From Patagioenas fasciata (taxonomy: Eukaryota > Chordata > Aves > Columbiformes > Columbidae), in assembly GCF_037038585.1 (NCBI RefSeq), contig NC_092520.1:58866501-58930500 (forward strand): 64,000 bases of DNA. Direction: 5' to 3'. The translations under genes were made by a program, and so were the position numbers. Positions within the stretch are counted from its first letter, which is position 1. Each line of letters starts with the position of its first letter. Below the pieces are notes generated by a model that was not told the DNA's origin, searched no databases, and was given only the letters and a program-made list of their open reading frames with translations. Shown one piece after another: positions 1 through 11,950 of the stretch.

Positions 1-1495
1 AAGCTGTCAGGTCCTTGGCCTTGGGACTGGTTGGTGTCCAGACGTGGACGGTCTGGCTGGCCAGAGAGTAAAAGGAACAGCAGTCATTTCCTGCCACTCT
101 GAGTGTTTGTGTGGGCAATTTTGTGACAGAAAGGAACCTTTTAGGAAAAATCTACTAATTCAAATATGTAACTCTGCTAATAGGGCTAGAAAACCATCAG
201 GACCAACTTGGCTTGTATTTTGGGGTATGCCATTGTATGGGTGTGTGCTGTAGTTGTCATTTGTGGGGAGTTTATTCAGTGGGAAGTTACGGGTTTTCCG
301 TTTGCTGCAAAATATTTCTTTGTATTTCAACCATTGGATCAGATCAGCGTTTGCAAATTCCTGTTGTCAGTGTGATATCATAGCTGCTTAAAAATTTTGC
401 AAGGTAACTGCTCTGTTCTGAGTAGTATTGCCTCATTAAAAAGTGTTGTGGCAGCTTTTAACCAGAGGTAGTTCTGAATCCTTTAGTCATCACTGTATTC
501 CCTCCCTCACAAAACTTCTGTGATGCATTAGTGCGTGTCAAAATACTAAATACAGCGAAGTTGCCTTCTGCATCTCATGTTTTATTTGAGACTTAAATAC
601 CTTTTCCTAACCTGTCTGCTCTAGCGACTTTCAAAATCAGATACAAACACCAAATAGTTGCATCTTGCTTTTTGTCTTTATATGTTAATATACTTAATTT
701 ACTTAATATGGCTGCTAGAGGGTCACCAACAAATAGCTAAACATTAAGCTTCTTTTTACAAAAAACAAACAAAAAGCTGTAATTTAGGATTTACTTCTTC
801 CATTGAAGAAAACTCAGCTCTATTTAGTGGTTATCGGGGTTTTTTTAACCCTTCCACAAAAGGAGGGTAGTGAGATACTCTTCAAGTGACATAGGGCACT
901 GCTCAGCAAATATCCGTACTACAGTTGTGCTAACATGTCTCATCAGAGCAGGTATTTCAGATTTTTCAGGAGAGCTCAGCTTTGGTCTGTCTGATCTCAC
1001 TGGAAACAAGGACACTCTCGTTCTCGATGGCTGCGCTGTTGGTGGAAGCCTGTCATGACATGTGTAGATGGTGCAAAATTAACTGTAAGGAGAAGTTTTG
1101 CTCTGGCTTCAACGGGTTTTAACTGATGTCTGCCTGAAGTCCTTGGTAGGTGTTTGAGCGTTTTAGCCTGTTGAAATTTGTAATCCCAAAGCTTCAACAG
1201 TGCCAACCCAATTAATGCATTTTATAATCAATCTCTGATTGTAATTGAGAATAATCCTCAGATGTCTAAATAAAATCCAGAGTTTGGGGTTTTTTTAAAC
1301 ATAAGTCTTAATTAGAGAGTTATTTTTGTAGATGTGGTCTGATAATAAATATAAATATAGGGAAAAAGTGTGAGAAAAAAATAGAGATCAAAAGGAAAAG
1401 TGACACAGTGACATTTACTATTTGGAGACTGAGAAATGTGAAAATATGAGATGTTAGCATGCCATAGCAATTACAATATTTAAATTGGATTAAAC
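1..1495. other. Non-coding sequence at left edge
   Basis: AT-rich sequence with no recognisable exon or repeat on either strand. If the candidate METTL21C exon is real, this is part of its next intron. Confidence 0.4.
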
Positions 1496-1659
1496 CTGAG
1501 CTGGGTTCTGCTGTTGAGGATGCACATGTGGAGCTGCAGGTGCAGTTTTCAGACTCAAACTGCTCTTCACAGGTTTCTTCTTCCTCACTTGGGCAGTCCA
1601 TGACTCTTTGAATATTGTTGGGGAACGGTGGCTGCTGTGCAGAGATCATGGCAAAAGAG
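1496..1659 (-). CDS. METTL21C: Candidate first coding exon of METTL21C (partial gene)
   Basis: On the minus strand a good acceptor (TTCCATTTCAG) precedes 10 bases of 5' UTR and an ATG in strong context (GCCATG, 1,649-1,647). The frame gives 51 residues and stops at a possible donor, CAG|GTTTAA, at 1,496/1,495. The peptide starts MISAQQP, is rich in Glu, Ser and Cys, and ends AEPSS. From memory, human METTL21C begins with an SAQQP motif and has EPS just before the methyltransferase core, and METTL21C lies close to TEX30 in human. METTL21C is a muscle-enriched protein-lysine methyltransferase. The core methyltransferase exons are not seen between 1 and 1,495, so they would lie off the left edge. 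The donor is weak and the N-terminus is the least conserved part of the family, so this is a hypothesis rather than a firm call. Confidence 0.45.
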
Positions 1660-4600
1660 CTGAAATGGAAGGGGAAGAATAATGTTATAAAAGCTTGTGA
1701 GCACTCTCCTTGTGTGAGAGATGACTGGAAGAAGGCAGCACGTAGTTTGGGTGGGCTCTGGTTTGGGGGTTTTTTTAGCGACAGGTTGGAGGGACAGAAG
1801 CCGTGATGAGAGGTGACATAATGCAGTAATATTATCAGACTTTTCATTTTATCACATTTATCACTTATTATTTTACAATGTTTATATTATAATTTATGCA
1901 AAGTCTTAGCACTATGTCACTCAATGGATGCTACTAATTAGTCTGAAAAACTAGCTGCTTGGGTGATCCTCCTACCAGTTGAAGCAACAGCTGACAAAGA
2001 TGAACAACTTTTTAACATCTGTTACTTTTATCTGTGTCATTTACTGTTTCCCAAAGAACTCTGGATGGTGACATTCCTGCGATAAAATTCTTTAATTTGC
2101 TGCTGTCAGTGCTCTTGATTTTGTCTCCTTGCATACACTTGCCTCCTCTTCCCTGCCTTTTCTTGCAGAACTAATTGGATTACCCTGAAATGCAGTGAAC
2201 TGCGGAGCATGCAAATGGTGGTCAGGAAATCATTTCAATGAGAAGTCTGGATGGGCAAGCTTTTTTGGAGAGCAATGTGTGTGTTATGAATGACTGTGCA
2301 CCGTTAGCATCCAGGGCAGCACCTGGCATAAGAAGGGACTGCATGATACCAACCTACAAGCAGTAAAAGCAGGAGTAGGGCTGGATCTGCATTTGCCTGG
2401 GGAGAAACATGCCTGTGAAACTTTGTGCTCAACTAGAGTATTTTTCAGTGATAGCACCTATGCATATATGCATGTGTGTGTATACACGCACGTATGTGTA
2501 AAGAGGAGGAAAAAAAAAAACCAAAGGCTCATAACTTGCTCTGACCAGACACTGTACAGGTTCACCCTTCCCATGTATCATGATGGCTGAAGCGTATTAC
2601 ATTTTTATCCATCATTGGCTTTATTCTGTTCATTTTTGAGTAGGCATGTTTGTTTGCTCTTTCCAGCCATGTGCACTGCAGACGAAATGCTGTGTAATTT
2701 GGGTTCCATCATATCGTAGGAGGCTGTTGGAGATACCCTGGCCAGAAGGGGGAGAGGTTTGGCAGAAGCTGGGGGGGTTCAGCAATGCCTGCAAGTAGAT
2801 AGATAGATAGATAGAGAGATATATATATATATATATATATTTCTTTTTTTTTTTTTTTTTAAGGAGCAGAATGACTCCTGACTTGTGTGGGTGGCTTATT
2901 TTGCACACATGATACTGACACCATTGCAGTTTTACTGATACCTGATACATTCCTTATTGCTACTCTGTTCATTCACGAGGACAGGACTTGTGTTCTAACT
3001 CCCCTAGCACTACATTTGTTCAGTCGTCGCAGCGGGTTTTGTACTGTTTCAAAAAAGAGTGCTTTAAACTGATTTCTGCAGATGTATTCTTAGAGGGCCT
3101 CCACCTAGCTAGTAACAGGTTCTGGTTGTTACATACATTTTGTGTATAATTTGAGATATGACTATGGTAGGTAAGAGGCTGACAGTAATGCTGCAGTTAC
3201 AGTGTTTTCTGGTGTATGAGTTAATGCATCGATGTTCACATTTCACACATGAAACTGTGCCTCCTTACAACCGCAATGGTTTCTGTGTAGTCTCACGTAA
3301 TCAAAAATATACTTCCAGTTTTCCGAAATGCCTCTTTTTAGTATCTTGAGATAAAATAAAATCTCATCATGTTTTAATGATTTAGGAGGTCTCTGAGAAA
3401 GTAAAACTTGTGTAATTGGCAAGGTGTGTAATGAGAACAGAACAATGTCAGAACTGGTGATGGCTACTGCCAGGGAACACTTGTGTGAGGACCCAGTCTC
3501 CTGAACATTTCGTGTTTAAACATGCAAAGCACTATATTTTCAGGGTTGGTTGGTTGGTTTGCTTGGGGTTGTTTTTTTTGTGTGTGTGTGTTTTTGTTTG
3601 CTTTTTATTGTTATCATTATTTTGTAAGGCTCTTGTAGCATGAAATCTGTGCTAGTTAAGTGAAAGGCCAGTTCTGAAATTGCAAAGCAGGGGGAGACTT
3701 TGCATTGTCCAGTACCTTCTATGTAAAACCTAGAAAGGCTTGTTTAATGAGTAAACTGTTTGACTTGTCAGTTTGGGTAGAAAGTGATCCTTCTGTATTT
3801 TTTCTATGCCAAGATAAGTTTGTACTGCAACAGGCCAAATTTCAGTTGGCTATGCATAGCAGTGAATACCACAAAATAGCTTGGAAACAAGCTTAGTAAG
3901 TGTATATTTGTTGATCCATTATTAAATACTTGTAGTAAATATAATTGCGTCTCTGCTAATGATATATATACCCTGTTATTACTAAATCAGTACAGACTGA
4001 ATTCTAAATTAAATTAGACGTTACATTTTTTAAAATTAAAATTGCTCTCCCTTCTCATGCTTTGTCCTTTGAGCTCCTCTGAAAGAGAAGCCTGCTTAAA
4101 TATTTATAAAGGTGCTTTGGTTTTTATTAAGTCCCTTCATAAAATGATTGGCAGGTCTTTAAGACACCCAGTGGTTACACTGATACTGTGGTGAGACCGA
4201 TGCAGTCCTTAAATTCATCAGTTGCCTGAGTTCTTAGATGGGAAACTGGGGAGATAAAGATTATGCGCTTTACATTTGTATGTCACGTATCACACCAGGC
4301 TCTGGTTTATCCTGGGGCTTCTAGATGCTATAATAATATCTTGTCATAGGTGTAGGTTTTGCAAAACAGAAAGGTGGGTTTGATTTTTTTTATATAAACT
4401 ACATTATATAGGTAGATAGATATACACTGCCACAACTATTAATGATATATTTCATAAACTGGAGTAAAAAGTAAAGAATTTTTTAGCTGCAAACTACAGG
4501 ACAGATTTAGTCTTACAATTTCAAGAATTCTAGTGTATTAGGATCTTGGCCTTCATGATGCACAGCTTTATTTTATCATTTTAATGACAAACTGTGCCTG

Positions 4601-5784
4601 AAGACTACGGACACAAGTAAGAAGTCAGTAAGCTGTTTGCAAATATGTGGTGTTTGCACTATTACTTGCCCTATGTGTGACATGGTCGAGTTGTTGCTCT
4701 GTTACTAGAATTGTAAACACTGACACTTCTTACTATTTTGACATTTTTCTGATCCATAGCTCTCTGAAAATGGTATATCTCTGAAAGCATTTTGATTTGG
4801 TATAATACTACTGCCATCAAAATCTGTTCCCTTCGAAACTGTCGGCTCTTTCTGAATGTTAGCAGCTGATATCTTTTCAAAATGATCTTGAAGGGAAACA
4901 ATCATCTAAATTCTGTTCTTTCCAAAGTTTTTAAACCCATATTGACTTAACTAATGATCTTAAACTGTTGTGAACAAAACAACTTACAAAATCACATTTG
5001 GTTTCTTCAGAACCTAAGGAAGAAACAATAGTTCACAAAATTATATCTATTTGACAACGCCACATTAACAAGGTAATTAAACGCTGAAGGGCAATTCATA
5101 AGATGATGATAAACATTAAGGTAACAGTTTATCCCCTGTGAGAATAAACTTTCTGCCTCTTTAAACTTCCAAAATCCATGGCTGGGTAAGAGCTCTTCAA
5201 ATCTAGTTACGTAGCCCTCCCTTCATGCCCCCACATCCCCTCCCCCTAAAAAAGTAGGTTAGCGAGCAGTACTGTGTTACTGGGTCTTCAGCTGTAAACA
5301 CAGCTCTGCTGATACGTGTTTCTCTCACCTCTACACGAAGTTACACAGCAAAGTCCATTTTAGTCTGAATCATTTGGGCAAAAGCCAATTCCATTTGCTC
5401 AGATGTTCTTTGCGAGAGAGGGCTTTGCCAAACACTCACACCATACACAAACGTCCCTGTTTTAGAGCTCATGCGACTTTCTCATTTTCTCATGCACTAA
5501 TAAAAATATATGTATGTTAAAATATTAATATAAATGCTAAGAAATAAATGAAATGTCAGTGTGAGGAACATCACTGTCATAAACATATGAGTCCACAAGG
5601 TAAACGTATCCAAATACTGAAAACCAGCAGTGATAGCCACTTCTTGCGCAACAGTAGGGGTTAGGTACACTGATTTTCTTTGGCTGACCTGAAATACAAC
5701 AATTCAGACGGAAGCATTTCCTTTGTTAGTGAGCAGAGAACACAAGCACATGTCAGACAGGTTAGCTGTTTGCTGCGTGGTTAC
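1660..5784. other. Non-coding stretch, possible METTL21C intron 1
   Basis: About 4.1 kb of AT-rich sequence with no credible exon. It contains a microsatellite near 2.8 kb and a short GT-rich run near 3.58 kb. It would be the first intron if the promoter near 5.8 kb and the exon at 1,496-1,659 belong to the same gene. Confidence 0.4.
2796..2862. repeat. Compound microsatellite (GATA)n-(AT)n-poly(T)
   Basis: About six GATA units are followed by about ten AT units and a run of 18 T. The tract is likely to vary in length between individuals. It also produces a low-complexity open frame on the minus strand that should not be read as protein. Confidence 0.9.
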
Positions 5785-5912
5785 CTGCTGTGACGGATGG
5801 CGCTGGAGGTTCCCGCGGGGGGGATGCACGCTCCAGAGGTTTTTATACAGGCACGCACCTGGAAGGAATAACTCTCTGCTCTGACCAGTCGCGTTGCAGG
5901 CTATTTAGAGTA
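5785..5912 (-). promoter_or_regulatory. Candidate TATA promoter and short non-coding first exon, muscle-type
   Basis: On the minus strand a TATAAAA box lies at 5,847-5,840. About 55 bases downstream is a consensus splice donor, CAG|GTAA, at 5,785/5,784, so a short non-coding first exon of roughly 30 bases would run from about 5,815 to 5,785. Upstream of the TATA box are an E-box (CACCTG, 5,856-5,861) and an A/T-rich MEF2-like site (CTATTTAGAG, 5,901-5,910). This arrangement suits a muscle-specific gene and points toward the candidate METTL21C exon 4.1 kb further on. These motifs are short and can arise by chance, and no transcript evidence is available. Confidence 0.35.
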
Positions 5913-7954
5913 ACATTACCAGGCAGTGCTTGAAGAACTTACTATGTTACACTAAACTCTTCCCCGTTTGCAGCGCAAAACGAGAACACTCTTAAGCTTT
6001 GAAGTCCCAAGCGTTACCAACCTTCAGAAATAAAATCTCAGCTTCCTCTGACCTCTTGCTCCGTTTTTGCAGATTTACTATTCCCTGCGCTCGCTTTCCG
6101 TTCAGGAGCGCTCACCCAAACAGGCAACTCACCGTAGGCAAACTAGCACATAAATAATGCGTGTGGCAACTTGGCAGTAGCCCAAACGCAGAGAAAAGTT
6201 CACGAAGCTCCTACTGCCAAGAAAAGGTCGAGTCTTCAGTGCCCTGCTGGGCGTCTGGCCGGGAGCCTCTGGGTATCCACTCCTACCCTGAGTCACGGAG
6301 ACTATGGGGAACTGACAGTCCTGAGGAAATAACAGCTTCCCATTAAGTGGGCATCGAAACCATAGGCAATATTGTGTCCGCTGAAGGAGAGAGTGCAAAT
6401 GTGAAAATCACACTTTCATCAGAAGGTCCTACAGTTGCTTGTTTTAAAACAGGTGGATGTTGTCGATGTTAGAGGTCAAGCAAATACGTATTCCTTACAC
6501 AATTCAAAAATTTGAGAGTTGTATGTGTGTTTACCGCTTCACAGCCATCCTATGCTCCCCTCTCCTTCTTGGAAAAGATTCTGTAGAAAGAAATTCAACT
6601 GGAGGGTAGAGAAATTTAAAGGGAACTTTGGCAGTCATAAAGTTAGAGAACAACCCCGGCTGATTAATGAAAAACTTGAGGTTGGCAGTAGAAGTGATGG
6701 AGGTGGGGGAACACGGGTGGGAATGTAGACTTTTAGATTGATAGGCATTTGCCTTTTTGGATGAGCTGCTTTTGAATTTAGGTGACATTCTCTTGAATGT
6801 CAAAGGAAAAAAGCCTTTCTGTCACGGTGGCTGTGTATTTCACACGTTGGCTGCTGTGTGTCTTCAGTAGTCACACCTGGTGTAGGAAACACTTGGGCAC
6901 TCATTCAAGTGCTCACCAGTTTCTTTCCTCTGAAATTTAATAGTTAAGATACCTTATTCTTTTCTAAGTACTTGAGACTTCATATTAAGATGTTAACTGT
7001 ATTAATTTGATGACATAAACATTGAGTTTCACAGACATGCCTGACTTTACAAGCAGTGCAAATGCCTGGTCCCGAGCGAGGTCAGTAGCTGTTATTAGAA
7101 ATAAAAAGCAGATACGCTGCTGCTGGGATGGCTGCCAGGCCTTTTTTTAAAGACATGGTCTTTTTAGCAGGCACATTCCCACTGTCATATTTGTTGTATT
7201 TGTCACCGGGGGTGAATGTAGCTCACACTGGTGCTGCTGTTACAGTTCTGCCCCAAGATTTGGCAATGGGACTGATGCTGAACATAGTAGTTTATTTTTC
7301 AAATGAAATCAGAGGAACTGGCTGTTCTGTATTGTGTTTCTTGTGCAAGGAACTCAACAGTACAATAGCTGTAGGAACAGTGTTACAGCACATTTACAAA
7401 TTGTGTAGGTATAGCTTAGTTTCTTGTTATAAGAAGCAACACAGATACTCTGAAATGTAGCTGTTGTTGACTATATTTACTATATAATTTCTATGAATGC
7501 TTTTATCACCAAACATCTTTTGTTTAACACTGAAAATTAGTGTGTCTGGAGGTATAGCCCCATGGAATAGTGCTGGGAATAGTGCTATGTGTAAAAAGGT
7601 GGGTTTGGTTTTGTTTTTGTTGTTGTTATTATGTCATTAACTTGATGTCCAGTTTCACAAAGCTCTCAATTACTCAGTTGCCTTTTCTGGTTTTGTAAAC
7701 ACCCATGGGAATTTTACTTTCTAGACCATTCGTAGAAGACAAAACACAGCAGGCTGCCGAATGCAATGAAGTAAATTTAACTCTTCAAATACTTTTAGAA
7801 TGTATTTGTTTTTAATGTGAGTTGTGTGGCTGGAGTCTTCGGGGTTGTGTGGTGTGGGTCTTTTTTGGTGTTATCAAGCTACCAGGAAAGCTGGGAAGAC
7901 TATTCCTCCTAACTCTGTCACTGAACTCAGCAGTAACATCCTCTTTTAATATAT

Positions 7955-8018
7955 TGAATCATGGAATCATTTTGGTTGGAAGAGACCCTCAAGATCATTG
8001 AGCCCAACTGTTAACTGG
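7955..8018 (-). mobile_element. CR1 LINE, 3'-end fragment
   Basis: A short piece starts with the reverse complement of the CR1 tail (GAATCATGGAATCATTTTGG) and continues with the typical 3'-UTR text about GAGACCCTCAAGATCATTGAG. Only the last 60 or so bases of the LINE are present, in minus orientation, from a 5'-truncated insertion. Confidence 0.8.
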
Positions 8019-8349
8019 CAGAGCAGAATTGCATTCATGTTACTGGATTATAGATTAGAGTGATTTAAATTTAAAAGAAATTTTAAAGTTCCTCTGCAAG
8101 TAGCAAGTTCAGTGTAACAGGATGTAAAACTGTTAAAACCTTAATTAAAAAACTGTGATAAGTAAGTATGCAAATGTTAAGATCTTCTCTGAACCCATCA
8201 GGAGCAAGAAGCCTGCCAGATTTGTTCCAGAAGAAGACAGAGTTAAAGCAGACAAGGTAAAGTAGCCTTGGTGTTAGCTGGTAAATAGCAAGGCATAGTG
8301 TGGAAAAGGAAGGAGGTTTTGTGTGTTCTCTGAAAGCGTCAACAAGCAT

Positions 8350-8850
8350 GTAGTTCAGGATCTTCCAGTTAATGCAGCGTACATGGATTTTCATAAGCTT
8401 TTGATAAGGTCAGTCACTAAAGATCATTACAGAAATCAATCTTTGCTGGGATTAGAAGGGAGAGTTACCTTTTGTTTTAATTTGTTAGAGCAAAGAGGCA
8501 ATCAATGGTCAGGTTTACAATGTTCCGTGGGAAGCTGTGCTACTGAGTGTGTCCCTAAAAATCTACTGGAAAATGAAGAAAATAGTGTGGTGACAATAAT
8601 GTGAAATTATTCAAGACAGTGAAAACAAAAATAAGCTGAGGAATTCCAAAAGGATCCCTGACACGTTATAAGAGGTGATAATGTGATAAATGAAATTCGG
8701 TGCTGACAAGTATAACATAATACAGAAGGACAGCCTTTAACTCAGTACCACCAAGGAAAGAGATCTTAGTGGCACCAGAGACAGCTGTATAAAAATACCT
8801 TTCCAAAGCGTATCAGTAATCAAAAACATTAAGGGACCATTGCATTTTCA
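8350..8850 (+). mobile_element. Ancient CR1/L3-like LINE fragment
   Basis: A decayed reverse-transcriptase segment: one stretch translates to a relic of the DFxKAFD box (MDFHKLLI near 8,382). Further on (8,690-8,800) is the segment that in CR1/L3 elements encodes the region between RT and tail (AAATTCGGTGCTGACAAG, then AAAGAGATCTTAGTGG). Many frame breaks show that it is much older than the other CR1 copies here. Confidence 0.55.
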
Positions 8851-11060
8851 TAAGGAAAAGAGAAAACGCAAAACAGAGAAAAAGGAACATTGCTTTTCCA
8901 CTCTAGGAATTTGGAGTTTGTCGTACATGTTCAGTGTGTGACTCAAGTCTTTGATTAAAACACTCAGGGTCTCAGAACCTCCTGTGGGATTTGCCGGAGG
9001 TCCTGTGTGTCCTGGTGAATGACTGAGGAAGAATGGCAAGCTCCCAGATCTAGAGCAGATTCACCTCATCCATTTTTGCTGTAGCACCTGCTGGACTTCT
9101 CTGGATGTGGAAAACATGTTTGCATTCTCCAAATCGCAGGGACTTCTTAACTGGTGTCAGCAGCCAGCTGAATGTCTGCAGCCTGGTGTTGACAGGGGCT
9201 GTGTGGTTTGCTGAAGTACAAACTACTGCAAGGTGAAATTTGTTCCAGATTAGCATCTTCAGCCTTGGAGGATTTTCTTTTCTATTCTTTATGATTCTGG
9301 GATGAATCCACAGCTTAAAGTCACTTGCACTCAAAGGCGATACTGGTGGCCTTCCTGTTTAGCAACAGCCAAAGGTGTAAAGCAATACAGAATATGATCC
9401 TCAAACCAAACGTTTTCATCATTTTTAAAATTAAATAAATAAATAAAATAATTTCTCCTTGATACAAGCCTTCTTTTGCTCACCTCGCTGAAGTGACTCG
9501 GGCATGGTGACTCAACATGCATCTCAAAGAAGGGAGCAAAGCACATTGTTGCCAGATCAGTAATCATTTTAAATTTTGCTAAGCCATAGGGGATCTTGAA
9601 GAGCTCAGAAGAATGAGGAAAAGCTCCAAGTTTTCATGCTGAGAAGAGGGGACACCAGGCTGCACTCCCCGCTTTCCAGCGGCTCCTGACTGCTATTGGC
9701 CATGTGCTGTGTATTTAATGCTCTGTCCCTCCCTGGCAGCCCCACAGCTGGGTAGCAAAGTTGTTGGGGAACCCATTGCTGCATCACCTCCACTTATTGC
9801 AAGAACCAAGATGGTGAGGAATGGAACTATAAATTGAGGGCTTATTTCCATCATCTCACCATCCTCTGTCACTTAGGCTGCTCTGGATCAGGCTAAAAAG
9901 CCACGTTAATGTGAGAATAGATGTGTTCTGTACTATCTGTCTGTGTGATCTCTTACCTGTGAGGCAAGTGTTCCTTCTGCCTAACAGGAGAAGCAAGGAG
10001 ACAACTGAGTTTGGCTTTGGGTGGCCTGGGGAGGACCTCCTTGTCTGCAAGTGAAGGGCCTTGGAGTGCTATTTAAGCACATGCTCTGTAATACCAGAAG
10101 TAACAGTTTGTTGTGGTTTGGGTTTTTTGGGTTTTGTTATGTTTTTCCTAGTAACTTCCTTGACATTTTTGTCCAGCTGCTGGGTGTGTCTCCTATCACA
10201 GCAAAGACCCATTATGTAAACTCATACAGGTCATGTAGCTACTATGCACTTGCATGAGGAGGCTGGTTGGAGAGGTAAAGCCGTGGAGGGAACAGCAAGG
10301 CACAACATCTGGCACCGCTGGGTGTGAGAAGTGCTTTTGACTGGATAAAATCATGGGTGAACCAGATCATTTGCCCTTGTATTCACATACTGACAGAACA
10401 CCCCTGGATTTTTTTTGCAGCATATTTACTCCTGTTTTATCATAAACTCACACATTTCTGCTACCCTCAGCAATGAGTTTTGTGGTTGTCTTCAAGCCTT
10501 CTATAGTTAATTTACCAAAGTCTGAAGCTGTTTGCCTTCAAGGGATTGGTTAAGTTTGAATTTTCTCATTAATCTTAGTTCTCTACTGTATTTGGACAAC
10601 ACTGTTTTCAATAGAGACAGGTTTTTACCTTGGTGCCAGCCTCTTTCTCATCTGCTTATTCACCCTGCTTGTTTGGAGAATCCTACTCCCTGGGGAAAAC
10701 AGTCATTAATGCTGAACTTGCATCTGAACTCTTTCACAGCTTGGGAAGAATTTTACTTCTTCACTGAGGAGCACTCTGCCCTGCCATGGGGTATTGTCTT
10801 ACCTCCCCTGGTCCCTCTGCCGTTTCTCAGCTGGTTACTCAGAGAAGGACTCAATGCCATCTGCTATTTTTTCCTTATGGCAAGGAAAGAGATCCTCAAC
10901 TAATTCCATGGGGCTTTTTATAGAGCAAAGATTCTGATGGTCTTAATTTACCGAATGGGAGGTTTTTCAGCAGAGCTGCTTTCACTGGCTCTGTTTGGGG
11001 CACACAAATGAGGGACCAACTTAAGCTACCTGTGTGAAGACTGAATGAACTACTCTTACA

Positions 11061-11950
11061 GAATCATAGAATAGTTTGTGTTGGAAGGGACCTTCGAAGG
11101 TTGTCTTGTCCAACCCCCAGCAATGAGCAGGGACATCTTCAACTAGATCAGGTTGCTCAGAGCCCCATCCAGCCTGGACCTGAATGTCTCCAGGGATGGG
11201 GCATCTACCACCTCTCTGGGTAACCTGGCACTGTGTTTCACCACCCTCATTGTAAAGAATTTCTTCCTCATGTCTAGCCTGAATCTCTCCTCCTTTAATT
11301 TAAAACCATTACCCCTTGTCCTATCGCAACAGGGCCTGCTAAAAAGTCTGTCCCTATCTTTCTTATAGGCCCCTTTTAAGTACTGAAAGGCCACAAAAAT
11401 GTGTCCCTGGAGCCTTCTCCAGGCTGAACAACCCCAACTCTCTCAGCCTGTCCTCGTAGCAGAGCTGTTCCAGCCCTCTGATCATCTTGGTGGCCTCCTC
11501 TGGCCCCTGTCCAACAGATCCGTGTCTTTCCTGTACTGAGGGCTCCAGAGCTGGACACAGGACTCCAGGTGGGGTCTCACCAGAGTGGAGCGGAGGTGTA
11601 GAATCACCTCCCTTGACCTGCTGGCCATGCTGCTTTTGATGCCACTCAAGATACAATTGGCCTTCTGCGCTGCAAGTGCACATTGCTGGCTCATGTCCAA
11701 TCTTTCATCCACCAGTACCCCCAAGTCCTTCTCAGCAGGGCTGCTCTCAACCCCTTCATCCCCCAGCCTGTATTGATACCAGGAGTTGCCCCAACTCAGG
11801 TGCAAGACCTTGCATTTGGCCTTGTTGAACCTCATGAGGTTCACATGGGCCCACTTCTCGAACTTGCCCAGGTCTTTCTGGGTGGCATCCTGTTCCTCAG
11901 GTGTGTCAACCACACCACTCAGCTTGGTGTCACCTTGGTGCTGCAGGCTT
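11061..11950 (-). mobile_element. CR1 LINE, 5'-truncated, about 0.9 kb
   Basis: The element lies on the minus strand with its tail at 11,061 (reverse of ATTCTATGATTC). The open frame starts with the DTKLSG segment just after the reverse-transcriptase catalytic box, continues through LDMSQQC and LVRPHLESC, and is then broken by frameshifts before the 3' UTR. The original element was several kb long, so most of ORF2 and all of ORF1 are missing. A GT-rich stretch at 12,020-12,080 lies beyond its 5' end. Confidence 0.92.

Larger units (their letters stand above)
5913..11060. other. Intergenic sequence without recognised genes
   Basis: No exon with family similarity is visible. Open frames in this stretch are short and of unremarkable composition. 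The only recognisable items are two CR1-related fragments, listed separately. Confidence 0.6.

Noticed and set aside
2630-2950. 106-codon minus-strand frame
   Set aside because: Its middle is Lys and Tyr-Ile repeats from the poly(T)/(AT)n microsatellite.
7128-7460. 110-codon plus-strand hydrophobic frame
   Set aside because: It looks like a possible membrane protein, but there is no family match, no promoter and no splice sites. Treated as chance.
10532-10903. 123-codon frame rich in Leu, Phe and Pro
   Set aside because: No family motif, no convincing exon border and no supporting context. Probably a chance frame.
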